From the NCBI GenBank assembly GCA_024516035.1, contig CM044958.1, forward strand, positions 25,186,727 to 25,250,726: 64,000 nucleotides of DNA. The letters are read 5' to 3'. Both the position numbers and the translations under genes were made by a program. A model generated the notes under the pieces. That model ran no database searches. It was not told where the DNA came from and saw nothing but the letters and a program-made list of their open reading frames with translations. This DNA comes from Bactericera cockerelli. Taxonomy: Eukaryota; Arthropoda; Insecta; Hemiptera; Triozidae. Positions within the stretch are counted from its first letter, which is position 1; each line of letters opens with the position of its first letter. This document shows positions 32,271-43,310 of the stretch, piece after piece.

Positions 32271-35200
32271 GTAAGTTAAGGGTTTCTTAGTAGCTTATAA
32301 TTACTTTAAGTTGGTATTTATTTTAAACTTACTAAAACTAAGCACTTTTTTCATGCTAAGGTTTTTGCCCATGACCGCCATCCTATTTGGAATTATTCAA
32401 AATCCTTTCTTTGTATACACTAAATACCAAAAGGAGACCCTGGTGATTTATTGCCAATGTTGCAGGTCACAATGTTTCCATCCCTCTCTCTCTTGTGCTT
32501 TTCTTTTCCAAAGGTTCCATGTTTTATAAGTTTTATACAGGGTGTGCATTTGTTGCCAGAATTCTATAATTGACTATCTCAACCAAAAGTACAAGTGTGA
32601 CATATCAAATTGCATTGTTTTTCCATCAAATTGCATTGTATTTTAATTTAACCCTGTTTGCTTTCATATAACCATGTTTTTCAAAATAGCAATCCCATGA
32701 AATGTGAGTAATTTCAAAAAACTCAATATGTGAACCAATGTTGTTGTTGTAGCCAGCTTCGCTACAGCTGGAGGGAATAGTGATGGTCTCGAGCCAACTC
32801 TATTTCAAAGTTGGCTCGTCCTGAACTACATATTTCTATGTGTGATTAACCTTCTGAGGACTTGGAGTTTTCTTTATAATGGACTTTCTGTATATTTTTA
32901 TAATACATTATTTATATGCTACTAGGATTATATTTAATTTATTTTAATAAGTTCCTTCTGTTACAATTTCATGTTTGAACTCAATGATTTATTCTTTATT
33001 ACAGAATATCTTGAAAATAAAAACAGCTCTGCTTAATCAATTTGCGCCTCTTCTAGTACAAGGCATAGATCTTGCTATTTCTGTTACAATTTCATGCTTG
33101 ATATCTATGATTTATTCTTTATTACAGAATATCTTGAAAATAAAAACAGCTCTGCTTAATCAATTTGCACCTCCTCTAGTACAAGGCACAGATCTTGCTA
33201 TACAAAACAGACAGCACTCAACTCCTGTGTCTTCTGGTATCCCTGGGTAAGTTTAAGAATTCAGTTTACTAAAGAGTAATTGAGATTTTTTGCATAGAAA
33301 ATAACTGTTTAAAATCTAATGCTTCACCTACTACCTGGCCAATGCAATTAATCATATTCATATCTTTCTTTTAATTTATTGTGTCTTAGCCAGCTTGACT
33401 TTTCTAGTATTTTTGTCCTTAAGACAAAGGGCAAGTACTTTTGAGACATACTGTATAACAGATGCTGTTAATTGATTGATTTTTGCATATTAATTAAAGC
33501 AGTAGTTGTGAATTTTTTTGAAAAAAACATACATACTCATAAATGTTTAAAAAATTGAATTGATTCAGAGTGAAGTGAATATATTCAAATATTTTTCTCT
33601 ACAGGCTAGATGCTATTCTACAGGGTGGTTTCTTTTCTGGTTACATCTATGAAGTATGTGGTCCTGCTGGACAGGGAAAGACTCAGCTCTGTCACACTGT
33701 TGCTGCACATGTGAGACACCCTGTATTCTATATTGATTCTAAAGGTGATTTTTCTGCTAAGCGGATCTGTCAAATCAATAATCAGGTAAATATTTTTCCT
33801 AATATTAAAGTAAACATTACTTAGATAAGTATATTTTCACAATATAACTTTCCTTGTCCTAAAAGGAAAGAAAAATAGTTCATGCGACGAAAAAATTAAT
33901 AGAATATTAATTACCTCTCATGCTACAGTCTTTTGTTATTTTTTTACATCACAATTTTTTGGTCCAATGCAAGTGCACAACTGTACAGAATGTGTTTTTT
34001 TTCGTCTAGTGACATCTGCTTTGATTGTATCAAGTTGTGAAAACGGGACGATATGTATTTCAATATTTCAGGTGTGTACCAAGTATGAAAACAAAGAAAC
34101 AAGAACAAAAAAGAAACAATTTAATTACACATACAATAGTTTTTCAGACACTTGTCACAATAATTTTTCAGACTCTTGTGACTTCCTGGAACATCAAATT
34201 AAAAAAAAAAAAATATGATACTTGGCTTTTTGGCGCGTCTTGATGCGTAGAATTCACCCCTATTTATTTCAGTAGGCATAAATTTGTCTCTTCTAATGGG
34301 TGTTTTCTACAATGGGGAAAACGAGTTACTAACTTAATAATTTTTTTATTTATTTATTTACACTTTATTTTTTATACAATACATACAACAATAAATTATT
34401 AACAAAGATAAAAAATTAACAATAGGTATTTACAAAGAAAAAAGATATAGAAAAAAAATAATAATAAATTTAAATGTACAATGTATTGTAATCCGGGGCG
34501 AAGTTAATGCCTTAGGCATTCTCTGCCCCTTAACCCCGGATTAAAAAAAAATTAAATGGCTTTCTGATTCTGTCGTTGTTTTTACAATATCTTTCATGGT
34601 TTTGAAGAAAAATAAAATCGTGTGGTATACGACAGAGGGGACCAAAAATATTAGTTAATGGCAATTTTCTCGAAAATGGTAACGAACTGACCACTAGCTT
34701 ACTAAGATTTTTTGTAGCCCCTGACCCACTAAATAACCCCTTTTCGTATTGACATCTAATTGAGAAATACCCTGTATACGGGTTAATAAATAATAGCTCA
34801 GAAGGAGTATAGTTCCTTTGCAATTAATTTAAGCATTTTCGGAGCATTGTCCAGCTCTCAGCTCGTCACGATTCATATACTATAAATATGAATTATTTGC
34901 AAGACCAACCATTGTTAGGACTTTCGGCTTCTTTTCTGCATAAACATATTGAAATCTTTTGTCTGCATCAGCTAGCTGGGCTGATTATGGTTAGGGTTTA
35001 TTACGTTTGGTCATCTCAAACAGGGGGAACAGCCCGTGGTCCTAGATTCTTTTTAAGTCCCGGCTACCACACGGGACTGGACAGTTCCTCAGACCTAATT
35101 ACGCAAAAGCATAATAATACACTTTCTTATACAATACGAGGTGTTCAAGTTTTTTTTTCATATAGAAAATTTCAGAATCAATTCTAGGGGACAATCTACA

Positions 35201-36746
35201 AGTAGCACTTAAAAAATCTCAGCTCATTAAAAAAATGCGGACGAACGGAGATACAAACAAAATAATAATCTCGTTTTGAATGGAAATAGATACAAAATGT
35301 TAATTTATTATTAAGTACTTAAAGACATGAGAACCATTTTCACTTATTTTCTACAAATATTTTTCAGGTGATAACTTTTTTCAAGTATTTTTTTTCTTCA
35401 TTTTTTGAAAAACAATCTTAACCTAAGATTATTTTAGTCTTAGAATGTCTCCTGGACTAACCATAATAAATTATTTTATATCCAGGATTTCCAGGAGACA
35501 CTGTTGCGCGTTTCTGTCACTGATGTCTATAGCTTGCTTCATGTCATAACAGTATTGTGTGACCTAGTGTCCACGTTCAAATCCAGTCCTCATCAAGAAA
35601 CAACTATCATAATACTAGACTCAGTGCCCACTCATTTCTACGGTCTATTGGACACGGGTAATAATTGTAAGTTTACACTTTAGTTATTTATTTAACATAC
35701 ATACACATACTTCCAGAGAACTTCCTCTGTTATTTATATTATATCACAAATATAAAGCGAGAAAAATCAAGTGGGTTTTCGGATGTCAAAATCGAATCAG
35801 CATTGACCACATCGATGGTATCGAATTTGAAAGGTTCTTGCATCCTCGGTTCCATTCCAGAAGGACGGTCCCTGGGACAAGTTTTTTATATTTAATAAAA
35901 AATAAATAAAACATTCCTCTTAAAAAAAAAAAAAAAAAAAATTGAAAGGTTAGATCATTACTAATGCAATACCACACGATCAAAACTTTGCCGTGTCAAA
36001 TAACACAGAAATCGCGAATCAACGTTTCTTCTGTCTCAATCAGCGAGCGTTTCAATGTCGACACTCACTGCAAGGTTACGTGCTATCTGGGATATGTTTG
36101 CACGAACATAATTGTTGCGAGCATAATAATGTTTACACGAACAACTCGTCCGTGTATCCCCGTCTTGAGAATCAGTCCGAATTTCCAAAAAATGTGTACA
36201 TATTATGTATACCTCAAGTGTACACTAATAAGCAAGATATTTTATTTCAATCTTAATGTTCCCCAGGCAAACTCCAAATTGAGTTTGTCCAAAATATCCC
36301 AAACATGAAAGCATCTCAATTTCCCTATCTATCCTCTCTAAACAGAATTGAAAAAATGAAACTGGGATTTAGGGAATGCAAAGCGCTTTCTGAAATAGGA
36401 CCCAGGAGATTAATATTATTTTTCAAATAATTACTGAAAAAGAAAAACATTTTCCTCAGGTCAGGCTTATCTCAGTCAGATTGGAAACCTGCTCAAGTAC
36501 TTGGCTCACCGGCATGGCTGCATTGTCCTCGCTACCAATCTCCTGTCCCTATCCACTGAGCCTCACGAGGCGCACAGAGTGGGCATGGGCAAGTATTGGA
36601 GCCATGTCCCTCACGTGAGGGTCAGTATGACTGAGGGCGATCCTCTGGCCCAAGATTACAAGGTGTCCATCATGCAGACGAATCGCAGAAAGCTGACAGT
36701 GAAGCACACTGAGACTGTAAACATCTCACTAAAAGGAGTTCACTGA
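32127..36746 (+). CDS. Rad51D: RAD51D-like recombinase paralogue (303 aa, five coding exons)
   Basis: Exons 32127-32270, 33128-33246, 33605-33785, 35486-35666 and 36460-36746 join in phase to 303 residues (human RAD51D is 328). The N-terminal helical domain LTPELLTSLSQRKIFTIVHF aligns in length and pattern with the RAD51D N-terminus. Walker A is GPAGQGKT (about 107-114) and Walker B is TTIIILDS (Asp at about 193). A KYLAHRHGCIVLATN segment matches the LARELGMAVVVTNH-type segment. RAD51D acts in the nucleus in the BCDX2 complex supporting RAD51 filaments during homologous recombination. Other RAD51 paralogues (XRCC2, XRCC3, RAD51C) fit the N-terminus less well. The start is the first ATG in the exon that gives the right N-terminal length. 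Exon 2 and the preceding intron end are duplicated in tandem. Confidence 0.85.
32958..33203 (+). repeat. 123-bp tandem duplication of intron end plus exon in RAD51D-like gene
   Basis: Two copies, each CTGTTACAATTTCATG... through the acceptor TTTATTACAG and the coding block to AGATCTTGCTAT, offset exactly 123 bp (acceptor exons at 33005 and 33128). 123 is a multiple of three and the first copy is open in the coding frame. Confidence 0.9.
33128..33246 (+). CDS. Rad51D: RAD51D-like exon 2 (residues 49-88)
   Basis: Acceptor TTATTACAG, donor GG|GTAAGT, phase 0 in and 2 out. Encodes NILKIKTALLNQFAPPLVQG and the linker up to SSGIPG. An upstream duplicate acceptor and exon copy at 33005 stays open in the same frame. 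The copy chosen here gives the normal family length. Confidence 0.78.
33605..33785 (+). CDS. Rad51D: RAD51D-like exon 3 (Walker A)
   Basis: Acceptor CTACAG, donor CAG|GTAAAT. Encodes LDAILQGGFFSGYIYEVCGP, then AGQGKTQLCHTVAAHV and YIDSKG. The GKT nucleotide-binding loop is intact. Confidence 0.85.
34240..34345. repeat. Single arm of the 29606-30485 element
   Basis: Contains AGTAGGCATAAATTTG, TCTAATGGGTGTTTTCTAC and GAGTTACTAACTTAATAA, matching the right arm at 30300-30370. Lies in RAD51D-like intron 3. Confidence 0.55.
34346..34546 (-). repeat. Probable LINE/SINE 3' end with GC hairpin
   Basis: An AT-rich TTTATTTATTTA stretch is followed by a hairpin in which AATCCGGGG (34490-34498) pairs with CCCCGGATT (34535-34543). 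The hairpin-plus-AT-tail layout resembles a non-LTR 3' end in minus orientation. The family is not identified. Confidence 0.4.
35486..35666 (+). CDS. Rad51D: RAD51D-like exon 4 (Walker B)
   Basis: Acceptor TATCCAG, donor ATT|GTAAGT. Encodes VSVTDVYSLLHVITVLCDL and the hydrophobic strand IIILDS that ends in the Walker B Asp. Confidence 0.85.
36460..36746 (+). CDS. Rad51D: RAD51D-like exon 5 and stop
   Basis: Acceptor TTCCTCAG. Encodes GNLLKYLAHRHGCIVLATNL, then GKYWSHVPHVRVSM (matching the LGRSWSFVPSTRI-type segment of RAD51D) and ends NISLKGVH. Stop TGA at 36744-36746. Confidence 0.85.
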
Positions 36747-36775
36747 TTTTGGTTGATTTGTTTTATTTTAGTAGA

Positions 36776-36852
36776 CACCGTGCCTGAGTGGTGTAGCGAA
36801 CTAGGCTTGCACGCAAGGTGACGTGGGTTCAAATCCCAGCGAAGTCAGATTT
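36776..36852 (+). repeat. tRNA-like SINE head
   Basis: GTGCCTGAGTGGTGTAGCGA (box A region) and GTGGGTTCAAATCCCAG (box B and T arm) form a tRNA-like head just downstream of RAD51D. The acceptor ends do not pair cleanly and a SINE-like tail follows (to about 36960), so I call it a SINE rather than a tRNA gene. Confidence 0.45.
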
Positions 36853-37384
36853 TTTCGTTTCTGCACTTTGTATGTTCGGGGTCAACTCATACCTCCTGAA
36901 GAAGAATGAGTAGCTAACTTTGATGTGAGAAACAATCAAGAGCGAAATTATGGGCCTATGATATACAAGAATATAAAAAGATATAAGGTCCTATAGTTCT
37001 GTGCTACCCAGTAAAATTGTGATGTAATAACATAAAAATAGATAAAATAAAATATTATTTTTTTTGCTCGATATCTCTTTAATTTGAAATAACTTTATCC
37101 TCCATTTTTGATTCTCACAAAGCAGCTGCAAATAACCTCCCTGGAGAGGGCTGAAATTAACTTCTACAAAAGTTTTCGAATTACCTATATCTTTTAGGAC
37201 TTTTCTTAACATCAATAACTTATGAAAAATGGTGTATCGATAGAACCCTCGCTCGCACTGGCTGGTTTCATTTGAGTGGATTGAAAGTAGAATATGTGCG
37301 TCAGTGTCAGTGGCTCATTGAATACACCTGTTCTTGTGAAATAGTTTTCATGTTAACTTCCTAACATCTAGATGTTTAATTAAC

Positions 37385-37548
37385 AGTACTATGGACAAGA
37401 TTGGGAAAAGGCTTATTATGACACTGTGTCTGGAGACGAGAAGTAGTACTTTGATCTCAAACAACGAATTTCCATTGCAATTCAAAGAGGGAATGCGGCA
37501 AGTGTCTGGGGCACCTTGCCGGCCGGTGAAGAACTGGAATATCTTTAA
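37385..37548 (+). pseudogene. LINE-type ORF C-terminal tail, fragment
   Basis: Reads QDWEKAYYDTVSGDEK, an in-frame stop, then FDLKQRISIAIQRGNAASVW and a stop. Same family tail as 3530-3652 and 48472-48780, here with a nonsense codon. Confidence 0.55.
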
Positions 37549-37952
37549 AAATTAAATTATTACAAAATGTTATATTAATTTTGTGAATGGAACCATTAAA
37601 ATTCACGCTTAAAAGAACTGAATTACTGAATCAATTATATTTATTAGACGATTCTAAACTCAAATTAAAGTGCGGATAGTTTCTTTCGCGGAGGGGGCAA
37701 TACAAGGATCTTTAAATAAAAGTTTGGATTTCTAGACATTTTACACTGAGACTTTCCACGAGACATTAAATTTTCCACGACGCGACGTTTAATCCTATGA
37801 ACATTAAAAAAAAAAAAAAAAAAAAAAATAGACTTCTGCACCGTCAATGAGATATCTAAAAAATCATGGAAATCAACCCTATAAACTTGAGCAGATTTTT
37901 TTTTACATAGAAATTTCCAAAAAAATGTAAAGGTAAAATAATAATAAAACAA

Positions 37953-38428
37953 GCGGGTCCCCCCAAAATACCGGTAAATTGGGGCCGGGTTCCAAAAAGT
38001 TCAAGATATCAAAAAAATGATAAGAATAGACCCCTATTATTTTTTTAATCCGAGAAAATGTTGTTCTCTAATTTTTTTTGTATCTTTAACCAATTCAAAG
38101 AAGCGGCGGTTGCGGCCAATATTTGCGGCCCTGCGGCCGCATCTTGCGTCCGATTTCAACCAAAAGTTTCGTGGTTCGTCTCGTGTATAAAACTAATTTG
38201 CATACCAAATTTCAAGTTTCTAGCTCTTACCGTTCTTGAGATATCCTGTTTACACACACACACACACACACACACAGACAGACAGACAGACAGACAGACG
38301 CACGGACCAATGGCTGAAAACAACTTTTTTGGTATCCTGAGGCTATGATTCGTCCAGAAATGTGAAAAACTGGGTAGGTCAAATTTTCGACGAATACAAT
38401 ACTTTCCTTATTATAGGATAAGGAAAGT
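37953..38428 (-). mobile_element. MITE-like element, family M1, truncated minus copy
   Basis: Reverse complement of much of 9814-10290. The terminal hairpin ACTTTCCTTA...TAAGGAAAGT is at 38401-38428 and the CA/CAGA microsatellite at about 38252-38299. The other end is missing about 170 bp. Confidence 0.65.
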
Positions 38429-38584
38429 AAAAATATAACTAGGAGTAGAATTTTTTTAAAACCTCTCAAAAAAATCCGGTAGCTCCGGGTCCCTGCAGCA
38501 CAATGATATTAGCTTAATTTAAAAAAAAAAACGACCGAAAAAAATATTTTCTCTACCTTATACTCGTAGATAATAGATTTTCAA

Positions 38585-38770
38585 TCGGATTGAGGTCGGC
38601 ACTAAGAGAGGGCTAGTCCAAAGTGTCGATATTCTCCTCACCCAAGAACTCCCGAACACAGTTTGCCACATGTGGGTGGGCATTGTCGTGCATGAGGAGG
38701 AACTGGTCGCCCATAATTTGATCTAGAAGAACCACATGTGTCTGCAGGACTTCAAGAAGCTAGAATTTAA
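38585..38770 (-). pseudogene. Tc1-like transposase fragment, inverted copy
   Basis: On the minus strand it reads QIMGDQFLLMHDNAHPHVAN and FLGEENIDTLD, a stop, then SADLNPIEN. It keeps the DLNPIE motif with the last catalytic Glu but is truncated. It faces the diverged copy at 38800-39465, sharing about 150 bp. Confidence 0.75.
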
Positions 38771-38799
38771 ACAAAGAGAACTTCAACTGGACCCAAATT

Positions 38800-39465
38800 C
38801 TCCAGAGAGTACAGGGAAAGGAGACTCAGATTCCCCATAGAACTTGATTGGACACCCGAGCAATGGCACTCTGTTCTCTTCACTGATGAATGCCGGGTGT
38901 GTTTGTTTGGTAATGACAGAAGGAAAAGAGTCTATCGAAGAAAGGGAGAAAGGTATGCTGAGTAATGCATCACAGAAACTGTCAGTTTCGGCGGTGGTTC
39001 CTGTAAGGTGTGGGGTGGGATTCAACTGAAAAAAAGACTGAATTGTTTTTCATCACATGCGGTGCGGGAGGTGGCCTGAACAGTCAGCGATACATTGATA
39101 ACATCCTGCAGACCCATGTGCTTCCTCTCGCTCAAATTATGGGCCAACAGTTCCTCCTCATGCACGACAATGCCCGCCCACATGTGGCTAACTGTGTTCG
39201 GGAGTTCTTGGGTGAGGAGAATATTGACAATTTGGACTGGCCCTGTCTTAGTCTTGACCACAACCCGATCCAGGATCTATGGGACCAACTCAAACGAAGT
39301 GTTCGAGGAAGAATACCGGCTCCCCAGACTGTAGCAGAGCTCAAGATCGCCCTCACCGAAGAATGGGAGAGGTTGCCCCAAGAAATTGTGGTTACTTTGA
39401 TCCAGTCAATACCACATCGAATGAATGCTGTGATCAAAGCTCGGGGAGGCAACACAAAATTCTGA
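38800..39465 (+). pseudogene. Tc1-like transposase pseudogene
   Basis: Reads W-T-PEQWHSVLFTDECR (first catalytic Asp), KRVYRRKGERYAE, a stop, then ITETVSFGGGS and KVWGGI. After a frameshift it continues as an open 151-codon frame with HVLPLAQIMGQQFLLMHDNA, RPHVANCVREFLG, DHNPIQDLWDQLKRS and an intact C-terminus. The usual DLNPIE is DHNPIQ here, so the catalytic Glu is lost. Together with the stop and frameshift this makes it inactive. No terminal repeats were identified. Confidence 0.82.
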
Positions 39466-39763
39466 TTCACCATTGTTATTAATGAATCTTGTTGATCAGG
39501 TTTAACGTCTTTTGTTAAAATAAAATCATGTTTTTCTTCTTTCTTGACATCCTGTAGTAAATTTTAATTTTGACGGCTTCTGGTAGGTTTTTTTTTTTTT
39601 TTAACAATCAAACAATGAAATTGTGGAAAACAAAATTTACAACATTTTGAGGTATCATACGAATCGATGGAAATAGTCATTTCGAAGATATCGCAGGTTT
39701 GGTGGAGGAAAAAGTTTGATTCGCTTTTTCTGCTCTCAAGTGTATATAACCAAAAAACAAAAT

Positions 39764-39990
39764 AGCTGATTTTCATCAAATTCCGGGTTCGTACTATTAG
39801 CGCCCTGCAGCTACATACCAAATTTCATTGCCCTACGCCTTACCATTCTTGAGATACTTTGTATACACATACATACGAACGGACCATTTGATAAAATTAC
39901 TTTTTGAAATCAGGAGAATCTAATTCGTCCAGAAATGTTATCTCAGCTTAATTTCGAAAGAACTGACCGAAAACAATACGTTCTATACGT
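39764..39990 (+). repeat. Repeat family R3, copy 1
   Basis: Contains GGGTTCGTACTATTAGCGCC, ATTCTTGAGATACTTTGTAT and TCTAATTCGTCCAGAAATGT, and matches 57655-57915. Part is also found inverted at 52115-52200. Confidence 0.6.
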
Positions 39991-42011
39991 TATAGGTAAA
40001 TGAAACCAAAAATAACTGTGTCACCTTGCCTCTGACGCAATCTTCAACTATTACTCAGTCCGCAATTGGCCTAAAATGCATTAATTCAAAAAAAATTGAG
40101 AGTTGAGACCTACTCAAAATGATCAGTCCAAAAAATCTAGTAAAGATCTAGCTACTTCATGAAGTAGAAAATGAAAAAAATGGCAACAGTGTACAAATCT
40201 TATAAAATAAATAAATAAAATTTTAAAAAAATTGATGTTGATCTATCAAATAAAATAATTATCAAAAAAGTTAATAATAGAATTAATTTAATTAATTACC
40301 TGTGTAAATGAAATTATGATTTTGGTAACTTCTGTGTTCTTTTAACCAATTAATAGCATTTTTTTATGTGTTGAATATTAAACCAGGAAGCAATAATTCT
40401 GAACCACTGTCACATAAATCTAGTTTTTTCATAGGAGATTTGGATGTGATATTATAAAAAAAGAAAGTTTTTGTCCAACATTTTACCTAGTTAATAAATT
40501 GTTTATCTTGTGCCAGTGTTTGAGTAGCATTAAAAAATGAAAGTTTTATTTTAAAAATGCTTAATAAATGTTAAGAAAAATCCAAAACAATCTGGAAACA
40601 CAATATTGAACTTCTATGTACCAATGGTTTCTTCCTGTGGTCCTCTTCTTTTCACCAGTTAATCAGTCATAATTATTTTCAATAAACATTTTCTCGGATC
40701 CCTCAATGAGAAACTAAAATTATCAAAGTTTCATCTTGGCTTTCTATTCCTGATCTGCTGTTACAATCAATCTTATGTTGTGATATTCAACACACTTGTG
40801 TGTATTTTTGGTATCAAAATACTCCGAAATTTGTATCTATTCAGCAATCAACAATATTGTAGAATGTTACCAAATGATCAAGTAAGTAGTTTTATCCTCA
40901 GCCTATTTATTAACTATCATATACTATTATGTATTGTAAAATAGAACTCAACAACCTACTTATGTACTCATCTAATCTCATCATAAGTACAAACTTTTCT
41001 GATGTAACCTAAATAATAATCAATTGTCTTACAGCCACCTAGAAAACTAGAGATGCTCGTGACAGGTCCCTCGGCTCATGTAAATTTAAGGTCATGAGAT
41101 CACTTTGGAGTTCTGTGTTTGGTGGAAATTGATCATGCAACCTTAAATCTACATGAGCTGGGACCTGCAGCTGCATCTCAACCCAGCAATGTTACTTATG
41201 GTACTCAATGGTTTTATTAAAAAATGTCATTTTCTTAAAGTTCAATTTAATATGGCTAAATTTCAAACTAAAACACTACATTGTCTGTTGTGTGACATTT
41301 TTGGACCAATTTTGTCAAAACATTGTACCTACTATAGTTACTCACAAGAAATTGTACACAGTGTGTCAGGCAAATTACATATTAGAAAGTTGAGCTTTTT
41401 CATGCAAAATTCTGAGCATCCTAGTTTCCTAGGAAAATTTAAAAGGTACAATTGAAACAAATAATATAAAGATTTTATTTTTTTCCAACAGGTAATGTTT
41501 TAAAGAGTCTATCAATCTATCTACATTATTTCAAATATTTTCATCTCATAAATCTAAATTGAAAGGTTATCTTTATCATACCTAGTAAATTTTGTGGCTC
41601 TCTTCATAACTGTACTAAAGGAGCTCTTCCAGTTGTTACTTTTGACTTTCCTTATCTTTCTAATACTGTTTGTTTTATTATGGTATAATGTCATTTTTCA
41701 ATTGCATGGTCATTGGTCATTTATGACCGTTCTTTCTTATAAATAGGAAAGTAATTTAATCACCCAAAAAAAATTTCAGTGCCAAAGAACATTTTAGGGT
41801 CTTGTAGTCTTCCATGATTGTCTTTACACAAAATTGCTACGCACATGGGCAGTCATAATCTTGACATGAAAATAGGAACCAAGTGGAAAAAAAATTAATG
41901 GACTTCATAATATAATATGGTGAATTATTTTCTAAAAATCTGTTGACTTGGTAAATTTAACAAGGTGAGATATTTTACACAAGTTTATTGTGGTTTAGGT
42001 AGGGTTAGTTC
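39991..42011. other. AT-rich intergenic DNA with one hairpin
   Basis: No gene recognised. At 41066-41100 and 41129-41167 CAGGTCCC...GCTCATGTA and its reverse complement form an imperfect hairpin of about 35-bp arms. Confidence 0.4.
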
Positions 42012-42347
42012 CAGCATCCATGGTGTAATGATTGTGACTAATGCCCGTAGTCCAGAGTTCCTGAGTTCAACTCCTGGTTGGGGCAGACTTTTTGATGAAA
42101 ACTCTGTCCCATCCAAACACTTGAAGCTGGCATTTTAGACCCTATCCAGGGTGGGTGAGGTTAATGTGGGTAGCTGGTACAATTCCCAGTGAATGGAGGG
42201 TAAAACCCTCATTCTGACTTCTTCAAATCAGTATGTACATCAGAATTAGAATCAACTGGTCACAATAGATCTAAATAGAGGTTGGTGTGATAATTGGTGC
42301 TTCTCTTGTGGAACACCAACCAGTCAATAATAATAATAAGTAAATTA
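42012..42347 (+). mobile_element. SINE, family D
   Basis: tRNA-like head GTGTAATGATTGTGACTA with box B GAGTTCAACTCC, then the family body (GGGTGAGGTTAATGTGGGTA, TCCCAGTGAATGGAGGGTAA) and an (AAT)n end. Full relatives lie at 45650-45995 and 57195-57446. Confidence 0.7.
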
Positions 42348-42471
42348 AATTAGGTAGGATTTAACATTAGATAACGGACAGGTATTAGTTGGGTAGAATG
42401 ATTGGGTGAAGAAAGAGTGAAAATTAGCACAGGTGGTTAGAGCTTGGTCTAACTCTTCACTATTTTTTTAA

Positions 42472-42763
42472 CACGTTCGTTACCGAACGGCCATATGTGG
42501 ATGTTTTTGTGTTTTTGTCTGGGACCGAACGGCCATATGTGGCTGTTATCAAAATTTTAACGAGGGACCGGACATCCATATATGGCCTTTTGGAGGTAGG
42601 TTGTTAGTATTAGAACAGATATAGGATCGATTCTTGTACAAATACAATGCCAAATATGCAAAAAAAAACCTGGGGACCAAAATTTGGTCCCCAGTATGCA
42701 ACAGCAACTTTACCGCCTGGTCCCTACGTAAAACTTGAAAAAATTGGCTTGGTAACGAACGTG
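42472..42763. mobile_element. piggyBac-like MITE
   Basis: Flanked by TTAA on both sides (42468-42471, 42764-42767). Perfect 13-bp inverted ends CACGTTCGTTACC and GGTAACGAACGTG. Internal GAACGGCCATATGTGG repeats twice. No transposase. TTAA targets with short ends are characteristic of piggyBac. Confidence 0.75.
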
Positions 42764-42837
42764 TTAAACCCTGTGAAATTGCAAAGTCTGACTTACAAAT
42801 ATCACAAGTTTTCCTTGGACTAAAAAATAATAACTGT

Positions 42838-43310
42838 TTATTTTGATAATTTTTTGATATCTTGAACTTTTTGGAACCCGTTCCCAATTTACCTGTATAT
42901 TATAGGGGCCCGCTTGGACTAACTTTTTATTTTTCATCAGAGATGTGGGTTGTGACACATCAAAGGCAATGTTTTTGTATTACTACTTACGAATTTCATT
43001 ATTATTATTGGTTTACTGTTATCATTCAGTCACCAGTCAGAGGTGGAAATCAACCACTTTGTAAACAAGGATGGGACTATTGTCTTGCTAAAAAAACTAT
43101 AAGAAGAGGATGGACTAGCAAACGCTAACAAGCCAGGCTGGCTTGCAGTTTCTCAAGGCTTTAATGACTTGTAAAAAAAAACCCCAACTTCTTGCTATGG
43201 TTGATCGCTTATACCTAGATATACATATAATGTCCTTTAGAACAAGCCAATTTTCTTAACTAAAAATAGACCATCACAACCCCAGCTGTAGCCATGCTGG
43301 CTACAACAAC
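42838..43310 (+). repeat. M1 fragment followed by a dispersed repeat
   Basis: 42838-43060 matches the right half of the M1 element (GATATCTTGAACTTTTTGGA, GCCCGCTTGGACTAACTTTT). 43095-43310 resembles 3310-3760 (AAGCCAGG, CTATGGTTGATCGC, CCCCAGCTGTAGCCATGCTG), and a shorter inverted piece lies at 32745-32870. Confidence 0.5.

Noticed and set aside
33967..34243. Two overlapping frames in RAD51D-like intron 3
   Set aside because: No similarity, no splice context, and the joined exons already give a full-length protein.
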